Part shown: positions 9,243 to 17,817 of the stretch, in pieces
Numbering within the stretch: position 1 is the stretch's first letter
Layout: each line of letters begins with the position of its first letter
Origin: Oceanobacillus oncorhynchi
Lineage (GTDB): Bacteria; Bacillota; Bacilli; Bacillales; Amphibacillaceae
Direction of reading: 5' to 3'
Assembly: GCF_000821065.1 (NCBI RefSeq)
Contig: NZ_CDGG01000001.1
Location: 1,550,001 to 1,614,000, forward strand
Length of the DNA stretch: 64,000 nt
Translations under genes and position numbers: made by a program
The notes under the pieces: model-generated
What the model was told of the DNA's origin: nothing
Database searches by the model: none
The model's input: the letters and a program-made list of their open reading frames with translations, nothing else

Positions 9243-10418
9243 ATGATTAAACAAATTCCAGTAACCAATGATGAAATTTATGATCTGTCCGCTTTTGCCT
9301 TTCAAGTTACACCCGCACCAGGAGAAATAGAAAAGAAAAAAGAAGCAAAAAAGAATGAAACAGTTTGGGGCTGGGTGGAAGGAGAAAATCTTGCTGCAAA
9401 GGTCCATCTGATTCCATTGGAAACACGTATCCATGGCAAGGTTATCAAAACAGGGGGCATTGCCTCTGTGGCAACTTGGCCGGAGTATCGGAGGAAAGGA
9501 GCTGTTCGGCAGCTGCTTATCCACGCTCTAGGTGAAATGAAAAAAGCAGGTTATCTTGTTTCTTATTTGGCGCCATTCAGTGTCCCGTTTTACCGGAAGT
9601 TTGGCTGGGAAATGACCATCAATGAAATGCAGTTTACAATTCCAATGGAACATGTGCCTAAATACAAGGATATAACAGGCTGTGTGCGTCGGATGAAAAA
9701 GGGTGAAGAAGCGATTTTAAAAGAGGTTTATCATGCTTATACCGAACAGTATACAGGGATGCTGGTACGCGATAATCATTGGTGGGAGCACAAGATTTTC
9801 AGTAAAGAAGAATTAATTACAGCGATTAGTTATGATGATGCGGGCAAGGCAGACGGATATGTCCGTTATCAGGTAAAGAATAGTAAGCTGGACATCGATG
9901 AATGGGCTGCGGTTACCCCGGAAAGTAAAAAGCGGCTGCTGCAGTTTATTGCTAATCATGATTCAATGGCAAACGAAGTACAGATGACACTGCCGGATGA
10001 TGATTTATTTCCGCTTTTTCTGGAAGAGCCGAGAGCAAAGCAAGAACAAAAGCCATATTTTATGACAAGAGTTGTTGATGTAGAAGCCTTTCTAAAGGTA
10101 TATCCATTTTTGACGCCGGCAGAAAAGGAAGAAAGCTTTAGATTGAAAGTGGAAGATGGCGTTTTGGAAGAAAACAGTGGCGTTTATCAGATTTATTTTC
10201 AAAACGGATCACATTATGCAGAAAAAACAGAGGAGACGGCAGGAGAGAATGTGACAGCATCGGTGACAATTCAACAATTAACGATGATTTTGTTAGGGAA
10301 ACAAACCTTGGAGCAGCTTTACCAGCAGGCGTTTATCTCAGGTGAATTAAAAAATATGATAAAGCTGGATACGTATCTCCCTAAGAAAAAACATCCGTAT
10401 CTTGCAGATTTTTTCTAA
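9243..10418 (+). CDS. Eis-like GNAT N-acetyltransferase with sterol-carrier-type C-terminal domain
   Basis: A 391-residue protein of the Eis-like type. The first GNAT domain (about 1-130) has the acetyl-CoA loop EYRRKGAVRQLL and LAPFSVPFYRKFGWE. A degenerate second GNAT domain and a C-terminal SCP2-like domain (about 290-391, ending in DTYLPKKKHPYLADFF) follow. The start is ATG 9243, preceded by GAGGAGGA; an upstream TTG at 9165 in the same frame has no ribosome site. Eis proteins acetylate amines, including aminoglycosides in some species; the substrate here is unknown. Confidence 0.8.
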   Translation: MIKQIPVTNDEIYDLSAFAFQVTPAPGEIEKKKEAKKNETVWGWVEGENLAAKVHLIPLETRIHGKVIKTGGIASVATWPEYRRKGAVRQLLIHALGEMKKAGYLVSYLAPFSVPFYRKFGWEMTINEMQFTIPMEHVPKYKDITGCVRRMKKGEEAILKEVYHAYTEQYTGMLVRDNHWWEHKIFSKEELITAISYDDAGKADGYVRYQVKNSKLDIDEWAAVTPESKKRLLQFIANHDSMANEVQMTLPDDDLFPLFLEEPRAKQEQKPYFMTRVVDVEAFLKVYPFLTPAEKEESFRLKVEDGVLEENSGVYQIYFQNGSHYAEKTEETAGENVTASVTIQQLTMILLGKQTLEQLYQQAFISGELKNMIKLDTYLPKKKHPYLADFF

Positions 10419-10426
10419 ACTACAAT

Positions 10427-10476
10427 AAAAACCAAAGTCGATCCTCTATATCAAGAAGACAGACTTTGGTTTTTTC
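10427..10476. terminator. bidirectional terminator between convergent genes
   Basis: AACCAAAGTC and GACTTTGGTT form a stem over a 20-nt loop, with a T run to the right and an A run to the left, between the Eis-like gene and the minus-strand YihY gene. Confidence 0.75.
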
Positions 10477-10478
10477 CA

Positions 10479-11339
10479 TTAGACTTCCTTACTGCTTGCC
10501 GTTTCTTTTTTGGCTTCTGTAGCATCATCTATTTTTTTCTGGTGATACATACTATTTAATAACGCGCCTACCAGAAGAATAATACCTGTTAAGAAGAACC
10601 AGATCATCAGAATGATAATTCCTCCAAGACTTCCATACGTTGCAGAGTAATTGCCGAAGTTAGATACATAAATGGAAAAAGCAAAAGAACTCACCAGCCA
10701 TAAAATACTTGCTGTTAATGTTCCAGGTAAAATATGGCGGAAAGGAAGCCGTTTATTGGGCGCAAAACGATATAAGCCGAGTAAAATAATGGTAACAATT
10801 ACAATGACCATCACTAAACGTGAGATTTGCAGAATAAACCCGGTGCCTTCGCTGATGCCGATAAAGGAAATCAAGAAATTGATAATAGCATCTCCGAATA
10901 CAAGCAAAATGATAGATGAAATGGCCGCTAACAGTACGCCGATAGTCAGCAGGATAGCTATTCCGCGGGCTTTAATAAATGATCTGGTTTCTTCCACTTC
11001 AAATGCTTGATTGGATACCTTAATGAAAGCATTGATTCCGTTGGATGCAGACCAGATTGTACCTAAAATCCCGACAGTCAATAATCCGCCGCGGGGGGTC
11101 TCTACCAAGCTGATAATATTTTCTTCAAAGGTTGCTGCAAGCTCTTGCGGTAAGATGGAGCCGAGGAACCCGACAGCATCTTCCGGGCTTATGTTAAAAT
11201 AAGGGATAATTGCAAAGCCAACGATAAGAAGCGGGAAGACGGCTAATAGAAAATAATAAGCAAGCGCAGCTGCAAGTAATGTCGTATTATTTTCGGTGAA
11301 ACGTTTCATAAAATCTTTGCCGAATTGTTTAATATCCAT
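10479..11339 (-). CDS. YihY/virulence factor BrkB family membrane protein
   Basis: A 286-residue polytopic membrane protein with about six hydrophobic segments. The family hallmarks TLLAAALAYYFLLAVFPLL (near residue 22) and YATYGSLGGIIILMIW (near residue 215) are clear, and a charged cytosolic tail follows. It was historically annotated as ribonuclease BN, which is not supported for this family. I chose the ATG at 11339, preceded by TTGGAGGCG, over the upstream in-frame ATG at 11375 that lacks a ribosome site. Confidence 0.88.
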   Translation of the reverse strand: MDIKQFGKDFMKRFTENNTTLLAAALAYYFLLAVFPLLIVGFAIIPYFNISPEDAVGFLGSILPQELAATFEENIISLVETPRGGLLTVGILGTIWSASNGINAFIKVSNQAFEVEETRSFIKARGIAILLTIGVLLAAISSIILLVFGDAIINFLISFIGISEGTGFILQISRLVMVIVIVTIILLGLYRFAPNKRLPFRHILPGTLTASILWLVSSFAFSIYVSNFGNYSATYGSLGGIIILMIWFFLTGIILLVGALLNSMYHQKKIDDATEAKKETASSKEV

Positions 11340-11910
11340 AGTCGCCTCCAATAAAATTTTTTCATACCTTTCCATTTTAGAGGGAGTCCCTGAAAAATGG
11401 AATAAATATATCCATAACGATTAGGGAAAGATGAAGGTATGTAAATTCTATACCCAAAAATGAAGAGATGTAATCTTGGTAAATGGGAAATAAGATAACT
11501 TTCTGTACGTATGACAGAAGACGAACACCAGCCTTGATGATTTTCATCACCGCAGGAAGATTGTCTGGGGAGGCGTTTGTTTGCCTGAAGAGTTGTGCGT
11601 CAGTGGGCAAAGAATTTGAAGAAAATACCATGTACTTGTATGACTCCCTTTAACGAATGCCGGGTTTTCTGATATTATAAAGAAGAAACGTTTTATTTAT
11701 TTTGGCAGGTGGTATAATATTGTTTAAAGAGGCTATTCAAAAAGTCTGATTGAAAAAATTGAGAAATATGGGCGGCAATCGAAGAGAATCGGCAAGGCCA
11801 TTTGGTCCTTTTGAACAAGCAGGAGCCGGGTGCAGCTGTTCTTAGATAAGAAATATTCAAGCCCAAACTTATACGCGCTTATATTTTGAAGAAGGAGGGG
11901 TTTTTTACAT
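11340..11910. other. intergenic region, no convincing gene
   Basis: About 570 bp. A short minus-strand reading frame (11377-11631) has no ribosome site or recognisable domain. TGGTATAAT near 11709 could be an extended -10 for the DUF948 operon. I see nothing else firm. Confidence 0.4.
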
Positions 11911-12357
11911 ATGCCTATTATTTCCGTAGGGATTTTACTTGTTGCTATCGCGTTTGCGGTCGTGTGTTGTTATATAGCCTTTATGTTAAATCGGCTTACG
12001 TATAATATTCGTTCGCTCGGCAAATCAGTCGTAAAAATGGAAGAAGAAATGAATCACATCACACCTGAAATTTCGAAATCCTTACAAGAAGTGAACCATT
12101 TAATTGATGATACGCACGAGAAGCTGCAGGCAACAGACAGTGTCTTTGGGTCTTTAGAAGATGTAGGCACCTCTGTCCAGAGCTTAAATGAAGCTTATAA
12201 AGTGAAACGACAAGCATTGGATGATGCGAAATTGGAAGAAAAATTAAATCTGGCAATGAAAGGTATCACGTGGAGTGAAGCTGCGATGCAGATTTATAAA
12301 AGTTACCAGGCAGGTAAAACAAATAAAGTCAACCAGACGAGGGAGGAAGTAAAATGA
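11911..12357 (+). CDS. DUF948 family membrane protein (YtxG-like), first of cluster
   Basis: A 148-residue protein: one N-terminal membrane helix (about 1-26), then a long amphipathic coiled-coil region with repeats such as NHLIDDTHEKLQATDSVF, the general layout of DUF948/YtxG proteins. GGAGGGG precedes the ATG. The next gene starts within its stop codon (ATGA overlap). DUF948 proteins are known as general-stress proteins in Bacillus; molecular function is unknown. Confidence 0.75.
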   Translation: MPIISVGILLVAIAFAVVCCYIAFMLNRLTYNIRSLGKSVVKMEEEMNHITPEISKSLQEVNHLIDDTHEKLQATDSVFGSLEDVGTSVQSLNEAYKVKRQALDDAKLEEKLNLAMKGITWSEAAMQIYKSYQAGKTNKVNQTREEVK

Positions 12358-12806
12358 CATTAATCGGAGTCGGCGTCATTATTATTGGAGTCGCAAGTGT
12401 TATTTTAGCTATTTTTATTGCTCATTTATTAAATAACTTAGCAAGTGTATTAAGCGGCGTCGATAAGACAGTACAGCAATTACCGGAGCAAATGGATGGT
12501 ATTTTAAAAGAGACAACAAGTATTATGCATGAAAGTAACCAGGCTTTAGCTGATATTAATAACAAGATGGAGCAGCTGAGCCCGCTGTTTTATATCGTTG
12601 GTGATGTTGGGAATGCAACACGGAAACTATCTTCTTCCTTAGTGGATGTAACCGATTCTGTAAAAACAAAAACAGAAGTTGGTCAGGAAGTTTCCGGTAA
12701 AAACAACTTAGGCGGCGTGTATGGCGGAGTTGCCCTTGGTTATTATTGGTTAAAGAAAAAGCGGGATTTAAAACGCGAGAAACGGGCATATACCCATGAG
12801 CAATAA
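12354..12806 (+). CDS. DUF948 family membrane protein, second of cluster
   Basis: A 150-residue paralogue of the neighbouring DUF948 proteins: N-terminal helix (about 3-25), then the motif LPEQMDGI (about 43-50), MEQLSPLFYIVGDVGNAT (about 73-90) and a basic C-terminal tail KKKRDLKREKRAY. It shares the SPLFYxVGDxGxAT block with the inverted gene at 13073-13504. Its start overlaps the upstream stop and its end overlaps the downstream gene by 11 nt, so the three genes are translationally coupled. Confidence 0.78.
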   Translation: MTLIGVGVIIIGVASVILAIFIAHLLNNLASVLSGVDKTVQQLPEQMDGILKETTSIMHESNQALADINNKMEQLSPLFYIVGDVGNATRKLSSSLVDVTDSVKTKTEVGQEVSGKNNLGGVYGGVALGYYWLKKKRDLKREKRAYTHEQ

Positions 12807-13029
12807 AGGATCTAAAACGGGTATCGTTGTCAGTTCAGCTGTTGGTGCTGTATTAGGCTGGGCAGCAAGTTCTTATGTAGATAAGAAACGAAATTTAGAA
12901 GAAAATCCGTCATTATTAACTCGTCTGCGTGATTTTGAACAGCGTCTGTATCATGATGGTTTTCAAAAATCGACAGAGCTTCAGGAGATACGGCAGGAAG
13001 TAGAAAATAGAATTGCAGAAGAAAAGTAA
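12796..13029 (+). CDS. small YtxH-like protein
   Basis: A 77-residue protein with an N-terminal glycine/alanine-rich hydrophobic segment (VVSSAVGAVLGWAASSYVD) and a charged helical remainder. The layout resembles YtxH-type general-stress proteins, which often sit beside DUF948 genes. It overlaps the upstream gene by 11 nt and ends directly before a shared terminator. Confidence 0.6.
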   Translation: MSNKGSKTGIVVSSAVGAVLGWAASSYVDKKRNLEENPSLLTRLRDFEQRLYHDGFQKSTELQEIRQEVENRIAEEK

Positions 13030-13030
13030 A

Positions 13031-13066
13031 AAAAACGCTTGGAACCTTTGTTCCAAGCGTTTTTGA
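13031..13066. terminator. bidirectional terminator between DUF948 genes
   Basis: AAAAACGCTTGGAAC and GTTCCAAGCGTTTTT form a perfect stem with loop CTTT, A-rich on the left and T-rich on the right, serving both convergent transcripts. Confidence 0.9.
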
Positions 13067-13072
13067 ATGGAG

Positions 13073-13504
13073 CTACTTTCTGTTCTGTTTTACAAGAAAA
13101 TATCCAATAGTAGCTAAGCCATAAATGCCTTGCAAATTTTTATTGGCTATCGTCATATTTGCTTCTTCTGTAGTTTCCTGTAATTGATTTGCTGTTTTAA
13201 GTACAGACGACGACAGGTTGTGTGTAGCTCGTCCTGCATCACCAACTAAGTAGAATAAAGGAGATAATTCCTTGATTTGTTGATTCACTTGCTGCAAGGT
13301 TTCATTTCCTGTTTTAAGGACATCTGTTATTTGCGAGGTGATGCCTTCTACTTGCTCCGGCAGTTGATCCGTTGTTTTTTGAGCACTTGCGATGAGTTTG
13401 CCCGCCCCTCCTAATTTTAGAAAAAGAAAAGCAGCTACCGCCAATAAACCAAGTCCAATCAGAACAGCTCCAATACCTAATACAATTAATATCCAATCAG
13501 CCAT
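13073..13504 (-). CDS. DUF948 family membrane protein, convergent paralogue
   Basis: A 143-residue protein with an N-terminal membrane helix (about 3-28), LPEQVEGI, and IKELSPLFYLVGDAGRAT, clearly paralogous to the 12354-12806 product but on the opposite strand. I chose the ATG at 13504, since the ATG at 13510 lies only 1 nt after the GGAGGT site and this one is at the normal distance. The inverted pair suggests local duplication. Confidence 0.75.
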   Translation of the reverse strand: MADWILIVLGIGAVLIGLGLLAVAAFLFLKLGGAGKLIASAQKTTDQLPEQVEGITSQITDVLKTGNETLQQVNQQIKELSPLFYLVGDAGRATHNLSSSVLKTANQLQETTEEANMTIANKNLQGIYGLATIGYFLVKQNRK

Positions 13505-13860
13505 AATCATACCTCCGAATCATTATTCCTAAATATACAATATCACATGAGGAACAGTTTCAAACATTTATTTTTATTTTAGCATACTACAAAAGATAAG
13601 TCATAAACCTAAGGATGCGCCCATAAATTTTAATAAAGGCTTTGGCAGTTTATATTCCTTAACGTTTGTACATGCTGTAGGAAACAGCTTTGTAATAGCA
13701 GAACGTGTGAAGAATCCGTTTTTCTCAGATTAGCTTGAGACAGCGGCTGCTCGTCCCGGTAAAAGGTTACTAACATGTATTATTGCCATCCTTATATCGA
13801 CTATTTCTGGATAGTGCCAAAATACATCCCTGAAGATGGGAACGAAAGGAACGAGACAAT
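13505..13860. other. intergenic region before cwlD
   Basis: About 355 bp between the divergent DUF948 gene and cwlD. A minus-strand GGAGG site for the DUF948 gene is at its left end; otherwise I see no gene, repeat or clear promoter. Confidence 0.35.
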
Positions 13861-14589
13861 ATGTCTAAAAAGAAAAAGCAGGCCTTCTGGTTTCTTGGTT
13901 TATTATTACTTATTTTCTTATTACAGTATCCCACCAAACAAGCAATTAATTCTTCTAATTCTACGTGGTCGATGCCGTTAAACGGAAAAGTGATTGTTAT
14001 TGATCCGGGGCACGGCGGACCAGATGGCGGCGCGGTAGGATCAGACGGCACCGTTGAAAAAGATATTGCACTGTCTGTAGCTAAAATTGTGCAGTCTTAT
14101 TTGATGCAGCATGGTGCGATTGTTCATTTGACGCGTGAAGAGGATGTGGATCTGGCAGCGGAGGGGACAAGCGGTCTGGCTAATCGTAAATCAGAGGATA
14201 TACGAAATCGATTAGCGTTTATTCAGGAGAAAGAAGCTGAGTTTTTTATTTCCATCCATTTAAATGCATTACCTGATTCCCAGTGGCATGGGGCTCAGAC
14301 CTTTTATTACCCAAGGTTTGAGGAGGGAGAACATCTGGCGACAATGATTCAGGAGGAAATTATCCGTAATTTAGAAAATACGGATAGACAGCCCCTTGCG
14401 ATTGACCAAATGTATTTATTAAAGCATGCAGAGGTTCCTGGTGCGTTAGTAGAGATTGGTTTTTTATCGAATGAGGTAGAACGGGAGCTATTAAAAGATG
14501 ATACGTATCAGAGACAAATGGCGGCTAGTATTTATGAAGGAATCTTGCGTTACGTTACGGAAGAACCGCAGGCAGAGGAAAGTGAGTAA
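13861..14589 (+). CDS. cwlD: germination-specific N-acetylmuramoyl-L-alanine amidase CwlD
   Basis: A 242-residue protein, close to the usual CwlD length: an N-terminal membrane anchor (about 8-25), then an Amidase_3 domain. Zinc-ligand motifs are visible: VIDPGHGGPDGGAVG (about 48-62), the glutamate in TVEKDIALSVAK, and SIHLNALPD (about 130-138); the catalytic glutamate lies in LVEIGFLSNEVE. CwlD with PdaA makes the muramic-delta-lactam of the spore cortex. The neighbours salA, gerD, kbaA and pdaB are in the same order as in B. subtilis. Confidence 0.93.
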   Translation: MSKKKKQAFWFLGLLLLIFLLQYPTKQAINSSNSTWSMPLNGKVIVIDPGHGGPDGGAVGSDGTVEKDIALSVAKIVQSYLMQHGAIVHLTREEDVDLAAEGTSGLANRKSEDIRNRLAFIQEKEAEFFISIHLNALPDSQWHGAQTFYYPRFEEGEHLATMIQEEIIRNLENTDRQPLAIDQMYLLKHAEVPGALVEIGFLSNEVERELLKDDTYQRQMAASIYEGILRYVTEEPQAEESE

Positions 14590-14779
14590 ACAGTGCCAGG
14601 ATGACGATGGCTTTTTAACTTTGACCCGTGAAGAGGCTTTGGCAGATGTCAGGTCTTTTTTATGGATAAATACTATCGCAGCATGAGCGTCCGTAATTTC
14701 TCCAACGAGGGACAGAAAAGAAATGTAAATAATAGATGGAGAAAAACGGACGCTGCATTTCCTGATTAACTCAAGCTAA

Positions 14780-14830
14780 CATTCAGTTGGTTAAAGAGCA
14801 AACCAACTGAATGAAGTTTCGTTTTATGTT
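14780..14830 (-). repeat. CTTCATTCAG dispersed hairpin repeat, copy upstream of salA
   Basis: CATTCAGTTGGTT and AACCAACTGAATG form a perfect 13-bp inverted repeat with an 8-nt loop, flanked by AAGTTTCGTTTTAT. Read on the minus strand it is ATAAAACGAAACTTCATTCAG followed by the hairpin, the same as the copy at 48143. It ends about 40 nt before the salA start. Confidence 0.6.
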
Positions 14831-14870
14831 ATACTTGCACTTGGACAGATTCATAAGGGATGGTGAAAAT

Positions 14871-15929
14871 ATGTTAACACAAGAAGAGGTTATTGAGTTA
14901 CTCAGCTCTATAAAGGATCCTTTTTTACATAGAAACTTGAAGGAATTGAACGCGATTACTTCTGTTACCATTAAGGAAGAGAAGAAGCATGTCAGTGTCA
15001 AGGTTGGAATTTCCAAGATGAATACTGGCGAGCAGATGCAGATGCAGCAAGAAATTGTTGGTGTTTTAAAACGGAATGGTGCCAATACAGTTGGTCTCCG
15101 ATTTGAACAGCTTCCTGATGAAACAGTGAAGAAATATCAGTCTGAAGCAGAAAAAGAAAAAGAAGAAACGCTGATCAGCGGCGCCACTAATACACAATTT
15201 ATCGCCGTGGCAAGTGGAAAAGGCGGTGTTGGTAAATCAACTGTAACCGTTAACTTAGCTGTTTCCTTGATGCGTCTAGGCAAAAAAGTAGGAATAATTG
15301 ATGCAGATATTTATGGCTTTAGTGTACCGGATATGATGGGCATCGAGGAAAGACCAGTCGTTCGCGGAGAAAAGATTATTCCTGTTGAGCGCTTTGGTGT
15401 CAAAGTCGTCTCCATGGGATTCTTTGTGGAAGATAATTCGCCAATTATCTGGCGCGGACCGATGCTCGGGAAAATGTTAAACAGCTTTTTCACAGAAGTA
15501 GAGTGGGGAGAATTAGATTATCTATTGCTTGATTTACCACCTGGAACAGGCGATATCGCAATGGATGTCCATGAACTCTTACCATCTTGTAAAGAGGTTA
15601 TTGTAACAACACCTCATCCGACCGCAGCTTTTGTAGCGGCTCGTGCGGGACAAATGGCTCTGAAAACAGATCATGAAATCCTTGGTGTTGTGGAGAATAT
15701 GGCATATTTTGAAAGCAAGAAAACCGGTGAGAAGGAATATGTTTTCGGAAAAGGCGGAGGTAAGAAGCTTGCCGATGTTTTGAAAACAAAGGTTCTTGGT
15801 CAATTGTCACTACAACAGCCGTATGAAGAAGAGGATGAATTCGCGCCGTCTGTTTACCAGGAGGACCATCCAAATGGCAAAGAGTATCATAAGGTAGCTG
15901 CCAAAATCATTGCGAAATTAGAGGAATAG
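14871..15929 (+). CDS. salA: Mrp/NBP35-family ATP-binding protein SalA
   Basis: A 352-residue protein, the B. subtilis SalA length. An N-terminal DUF59-like domain (about 1-90) is followed by a MinD/Mrp P-loop ATPase with GKGGVGKSTVTVNLA (about 114-128), DADIYGFSVPD and LDLPPGTGD. The start at 14871 aligns with the usual MLTQEEV start; GGGATGGTG precedes it. In B. subtilis SalA is a regulator that lifts scoC repression; Mrp homologues also act as Fe-S cluster carriers, but no CxxC pair is evident here. Conserved neighbour of cwlD and gerD. Confidence 0.9.
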   Translation: MLTQEEVIELLSSIKDPFLHRNLKELNAITSVTIKEEKKHVSVKVGISKMNTGEQMQMQQEIVGVLKRNGANTVGLRFEQLPDETVKKYQSEAEKEKEETLISGATNTQFIAVASGKGGVGKSTVTVNLAVSLMRLGKKVGIIDADIYGFSVPDMMGIEERPVVRGEKIIPVERFGVKVVSMGFFVEDNSPIIWRGPMLGKMLNSFFTEVEWGELDYLLLDLPPGTGDIAMDVHELLPSCKEVIVTTPHPTAAFVAARAGQMALKTDHEILGVVENMAYFESKKTGEKEYVFGKGGGKKLADVLKTKVLGQLSLQQPYEEEDEFAPSVYQEDHPNGKEYHKVAAKIIAKLEE

Positions 15930-15943
15930 GGGTGCAAACAAAC

Positions 15944-15982
15944 GGGGTGTCTGTTTAGATAAACAGCACCCTATTTGTTTTA
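15944..15982 (+). terminator. terminator between salA and gerD
   Basis: GGGTGTCTGTTTA and AAACAGCACCC form a stem with a tiny loop, followed by TATTTGTTTT. It separates the convergent salA and gerD genes. Confidence 0.75.
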
Positions 15983-16004
15983 GAGAAATGCATGCAGTAA
16001 TTCC

Positions 16005-16637
16005 TTAACCGGATGAATTTGCGCCTTCGTTTTCGTTTTTCTTTTCTTCTTTATTCTCTTCGGAATTTCCGCTATTTTCTCCACCACCGCCGGAAGCGTT
16101 TTGCTTGGCAGCTTCTTTTAATGCCTGATCTATCTTTTCCTGAAATAATGGAGATTGAAACGCTTCTTGAATTGTTTTCTCCAAATGAGCACGGAATGCT
16201 TGGCTCGTCATGATAGAAAGCATTTGCTCATCCACCTTAGGGTTATTTAATATCTCAATCATTTGCTCTTGAAACTGACTATCATGCATCAGGTCCTTCA
16301 TCAGGTTCTTTTGTTCTGCGGAGATGGATTTCGCATAAGTTTGTATGAATTCAGGGTCTTGGAACATTTTTTTCCAGTTTTCCTTGCTGTCTTCAGATGA
16401 TAAAGCTTTTGTAACTGCCTCTTTTACTTCATCCGATTCAATAACCACGCTTTCCTGCAGTTCGTCATCGTTTAGTATATCCTTTAACGCTTTTTTACCT
16501 TCCTCAGTCTGCAGGATATCGACAACCATTCGTTTCGTGGTTTCGTATTCTGCTTCACGGGATTCATCATTATTTCCACAAGCAGAGATAAAGCAAAACA
16601 ATAGGAGTAGAAATAGAATGGACAGGTGACGTTTCAT
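16005..16637 (-). CDS. gerD: spore germination lipoprotein GerD
   Basis: A 210-residue lipoprotein with a signal peptide ending in FCFISACGN (lipobox cysteine near residue 20). The body is helical and charged, with DILQTEEGKKALKDIL and MMTSQ/IMTSQAFRAHLEKTIQ-type blocks typical of GerD, then a Gly/Asn/Glu-rich tail (about 180-210). The start at 16637 is preceded by AAAGGAGCG; an in-frame ATG 21 nt upstream covers that site. GerD is the inner-membrane scaffold needed to cluster germinant receptors into the germinosome. Confidence 0.92.
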   Translation of the reverse strand: MKRHLSILFLLLLFCFISACGNNDESREAEYETTKRMVVDILQTEEGKKALKDILNDDELQESVVIESDEVKEAVTKALSSEDSKENWKKMFQDPEFIQTYAKSISAEQKNLMKDLMHDSQFQEQMIEILNNPKVDEQMLSIMTSQAFRAHLEKTIQEAFQSPLFQEKIDQALKEAAKQNASGGGGENSGNSEENKEEKKNENEGANSSG

Positions 16638-16770
16638 AATATACGCTCCTTTCTTCATGGAATCAGAAAGTATACCTTTTTCATGAATTTATTTTCAGGT
16701 TGGGATTACATTAGCTTGGCCTCAGGTGCCAAAAATCAACATTTTCCGCAATAATCATGTGTTTCAGTCG

Positions 16771-16800
16771 TTGATACTTCTTCAGTGATAAGAATATAAT
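16771..16800 (+). promoter_or_regulatory. promoter of kbaA
   Basis: TTGATA, an 18-nt spacer and TATAAT. Transcription would start near 16807, only about 7 nt before the ATG at 16814, so that ATG could not have a ribosome site on the transcript. Confidence 0.65.
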
Positions 16801-16909
16801 CTACACTCTTAATATGTTTGATAATTTAACAAAATATACACAAGCAATGAAGAAAAATAGGTCACTTCATGATAAAATACCAGTGGTTACTTCTTTAGGG
16901 GGTGAAGAA

Positions 16910-17563
16910 TTGAACACAAGAATATTGGTTAATTTCTTTTGGAAAGCATTCTGGCTTGGCGGGCTTGCTGGATTAATTGCGAGCTTTTTTATACGGCCGG
17001 AGGAATATCTTACATATATGTCTCCGTTTGATGCAATGGAGTTATTTGGGGTATTTGTTTTCTTTTTAGGGCTTGGCCTGACTTTTGCGGCGGTAAGTAT
17101 GACAGGTTTCTTTGCATATTTATTTGTGAATCGGATGGGGCTGAATGTTTTTAAAGGATACTGGCCTACTGTGCAGGTTGGTTTGATTATTTTTATTTTA
17201 TTTGATCTGGTCCATTTTCCATATCGCGCCACAGATGGAGAGGTAGCAATTTATTGGTTTATATTGATTGCTGCTGCGATGCTTTTGATTGGCTGGATTG
17301 TAGCAAAGATAAAAGCAAAAGGGACGAATTCGACAGCTTTTATTCCAGCACTTTTTTTCATGGTTGTTTTTACAACTGTCGAATGGGTTCCCGGCTTAAT
17401 GGTAGATGGTACAGATTATGCCTGGTTAATGGTTGTTCCGCTATTAGTATGCAACACCTACCAGATGTTAACGCTGCATCGCTTGCCTTTTGTGGAAAAA
17501 GAACCGAAAAAGGAGCAAAAATCGGCATCAAATCCAAAAAAAGGGCAAACGAAGAAAGCGTAA
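16910..17563 (+). CDS. kbaA: KinB-signalling pathway activation protein KbaA
   Basis: A 217-residue membrane protein with about six hydrophobic segments and a basic Lys-rich tail. In B. subtilis KbaA is needed for the KinB branch of the sporulation phosphorelay. I start it at TTG 16910, after AGGGGGTGA, since the promoter at 16771-16800 places the transcript start next to the upstream ATG 16814 and the resulting length is closer to known KbaA. It sits between gerD and pdaB as expected. Confidence 0.85.
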   Translation: MNTRILVNFFWKAFWLGGLAGLIASFFIRPEEYLTYMSPFDAMELFGVFVFFLGLGLTFAAVSMTGFFAYLFVNRMGLNVFKGYWPTVQVGLIIFILFDLVHFPYRATDGEVAIYWFILIAAAMLLIGWIVAKIKAKGTNSTAFIPALFFMVVFTTVEWVPGLMVDGTDYAWLMVVPLLVCNTYQMLTLHRLPFVEKEPKKEQKSASNPKKGQTKKA

Positions 17564-17667
17564 GTCTCAGAGCCCTCCCTTCCTTACCATGGAAGAGCTC
17601 TGTCAGCTTGCTTTATCTGATTTATGTAAAAGTATGCCGAAGCTGTTTCTTCTATATGATAAAAAGA

Positions 17668-17707
17668 CAGCTCCTCTTCAGATAATGAGGGGAGCTGCCT
17701 TTCACGT
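17668..17707 (+). terminator. terminator-like hairpin after kbaA
   Basis: CAGCTCCTC and GAGGGGAGCTG form a stem of about 10 bp; the following CCTTTCACGTTT is only moderately T-rich. Confidence 0.5.
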
Positions 17708-17817
17708 TTACGTCTGTGTTGATAATTTATATTTAAAAGACCGGCTCATCGCCTAAGTCTAAATTTGTGAATGAAATTCCTTATGAAAGAGGAAGAATTG
17801 AGAAATGGAAACAAGGA

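Noticed and set aside
11377-11631. 84-residue minus-strand reading frame
   Set aside because: No ribosome site, no recognisable domain and no conserved features; it lies in a non-coding gap.
11700-11800. GTTTAA as a possible sigma-B promoter for the DUF948 operon
   Set aside because: No GGGTAT-like -10 at the right distance.
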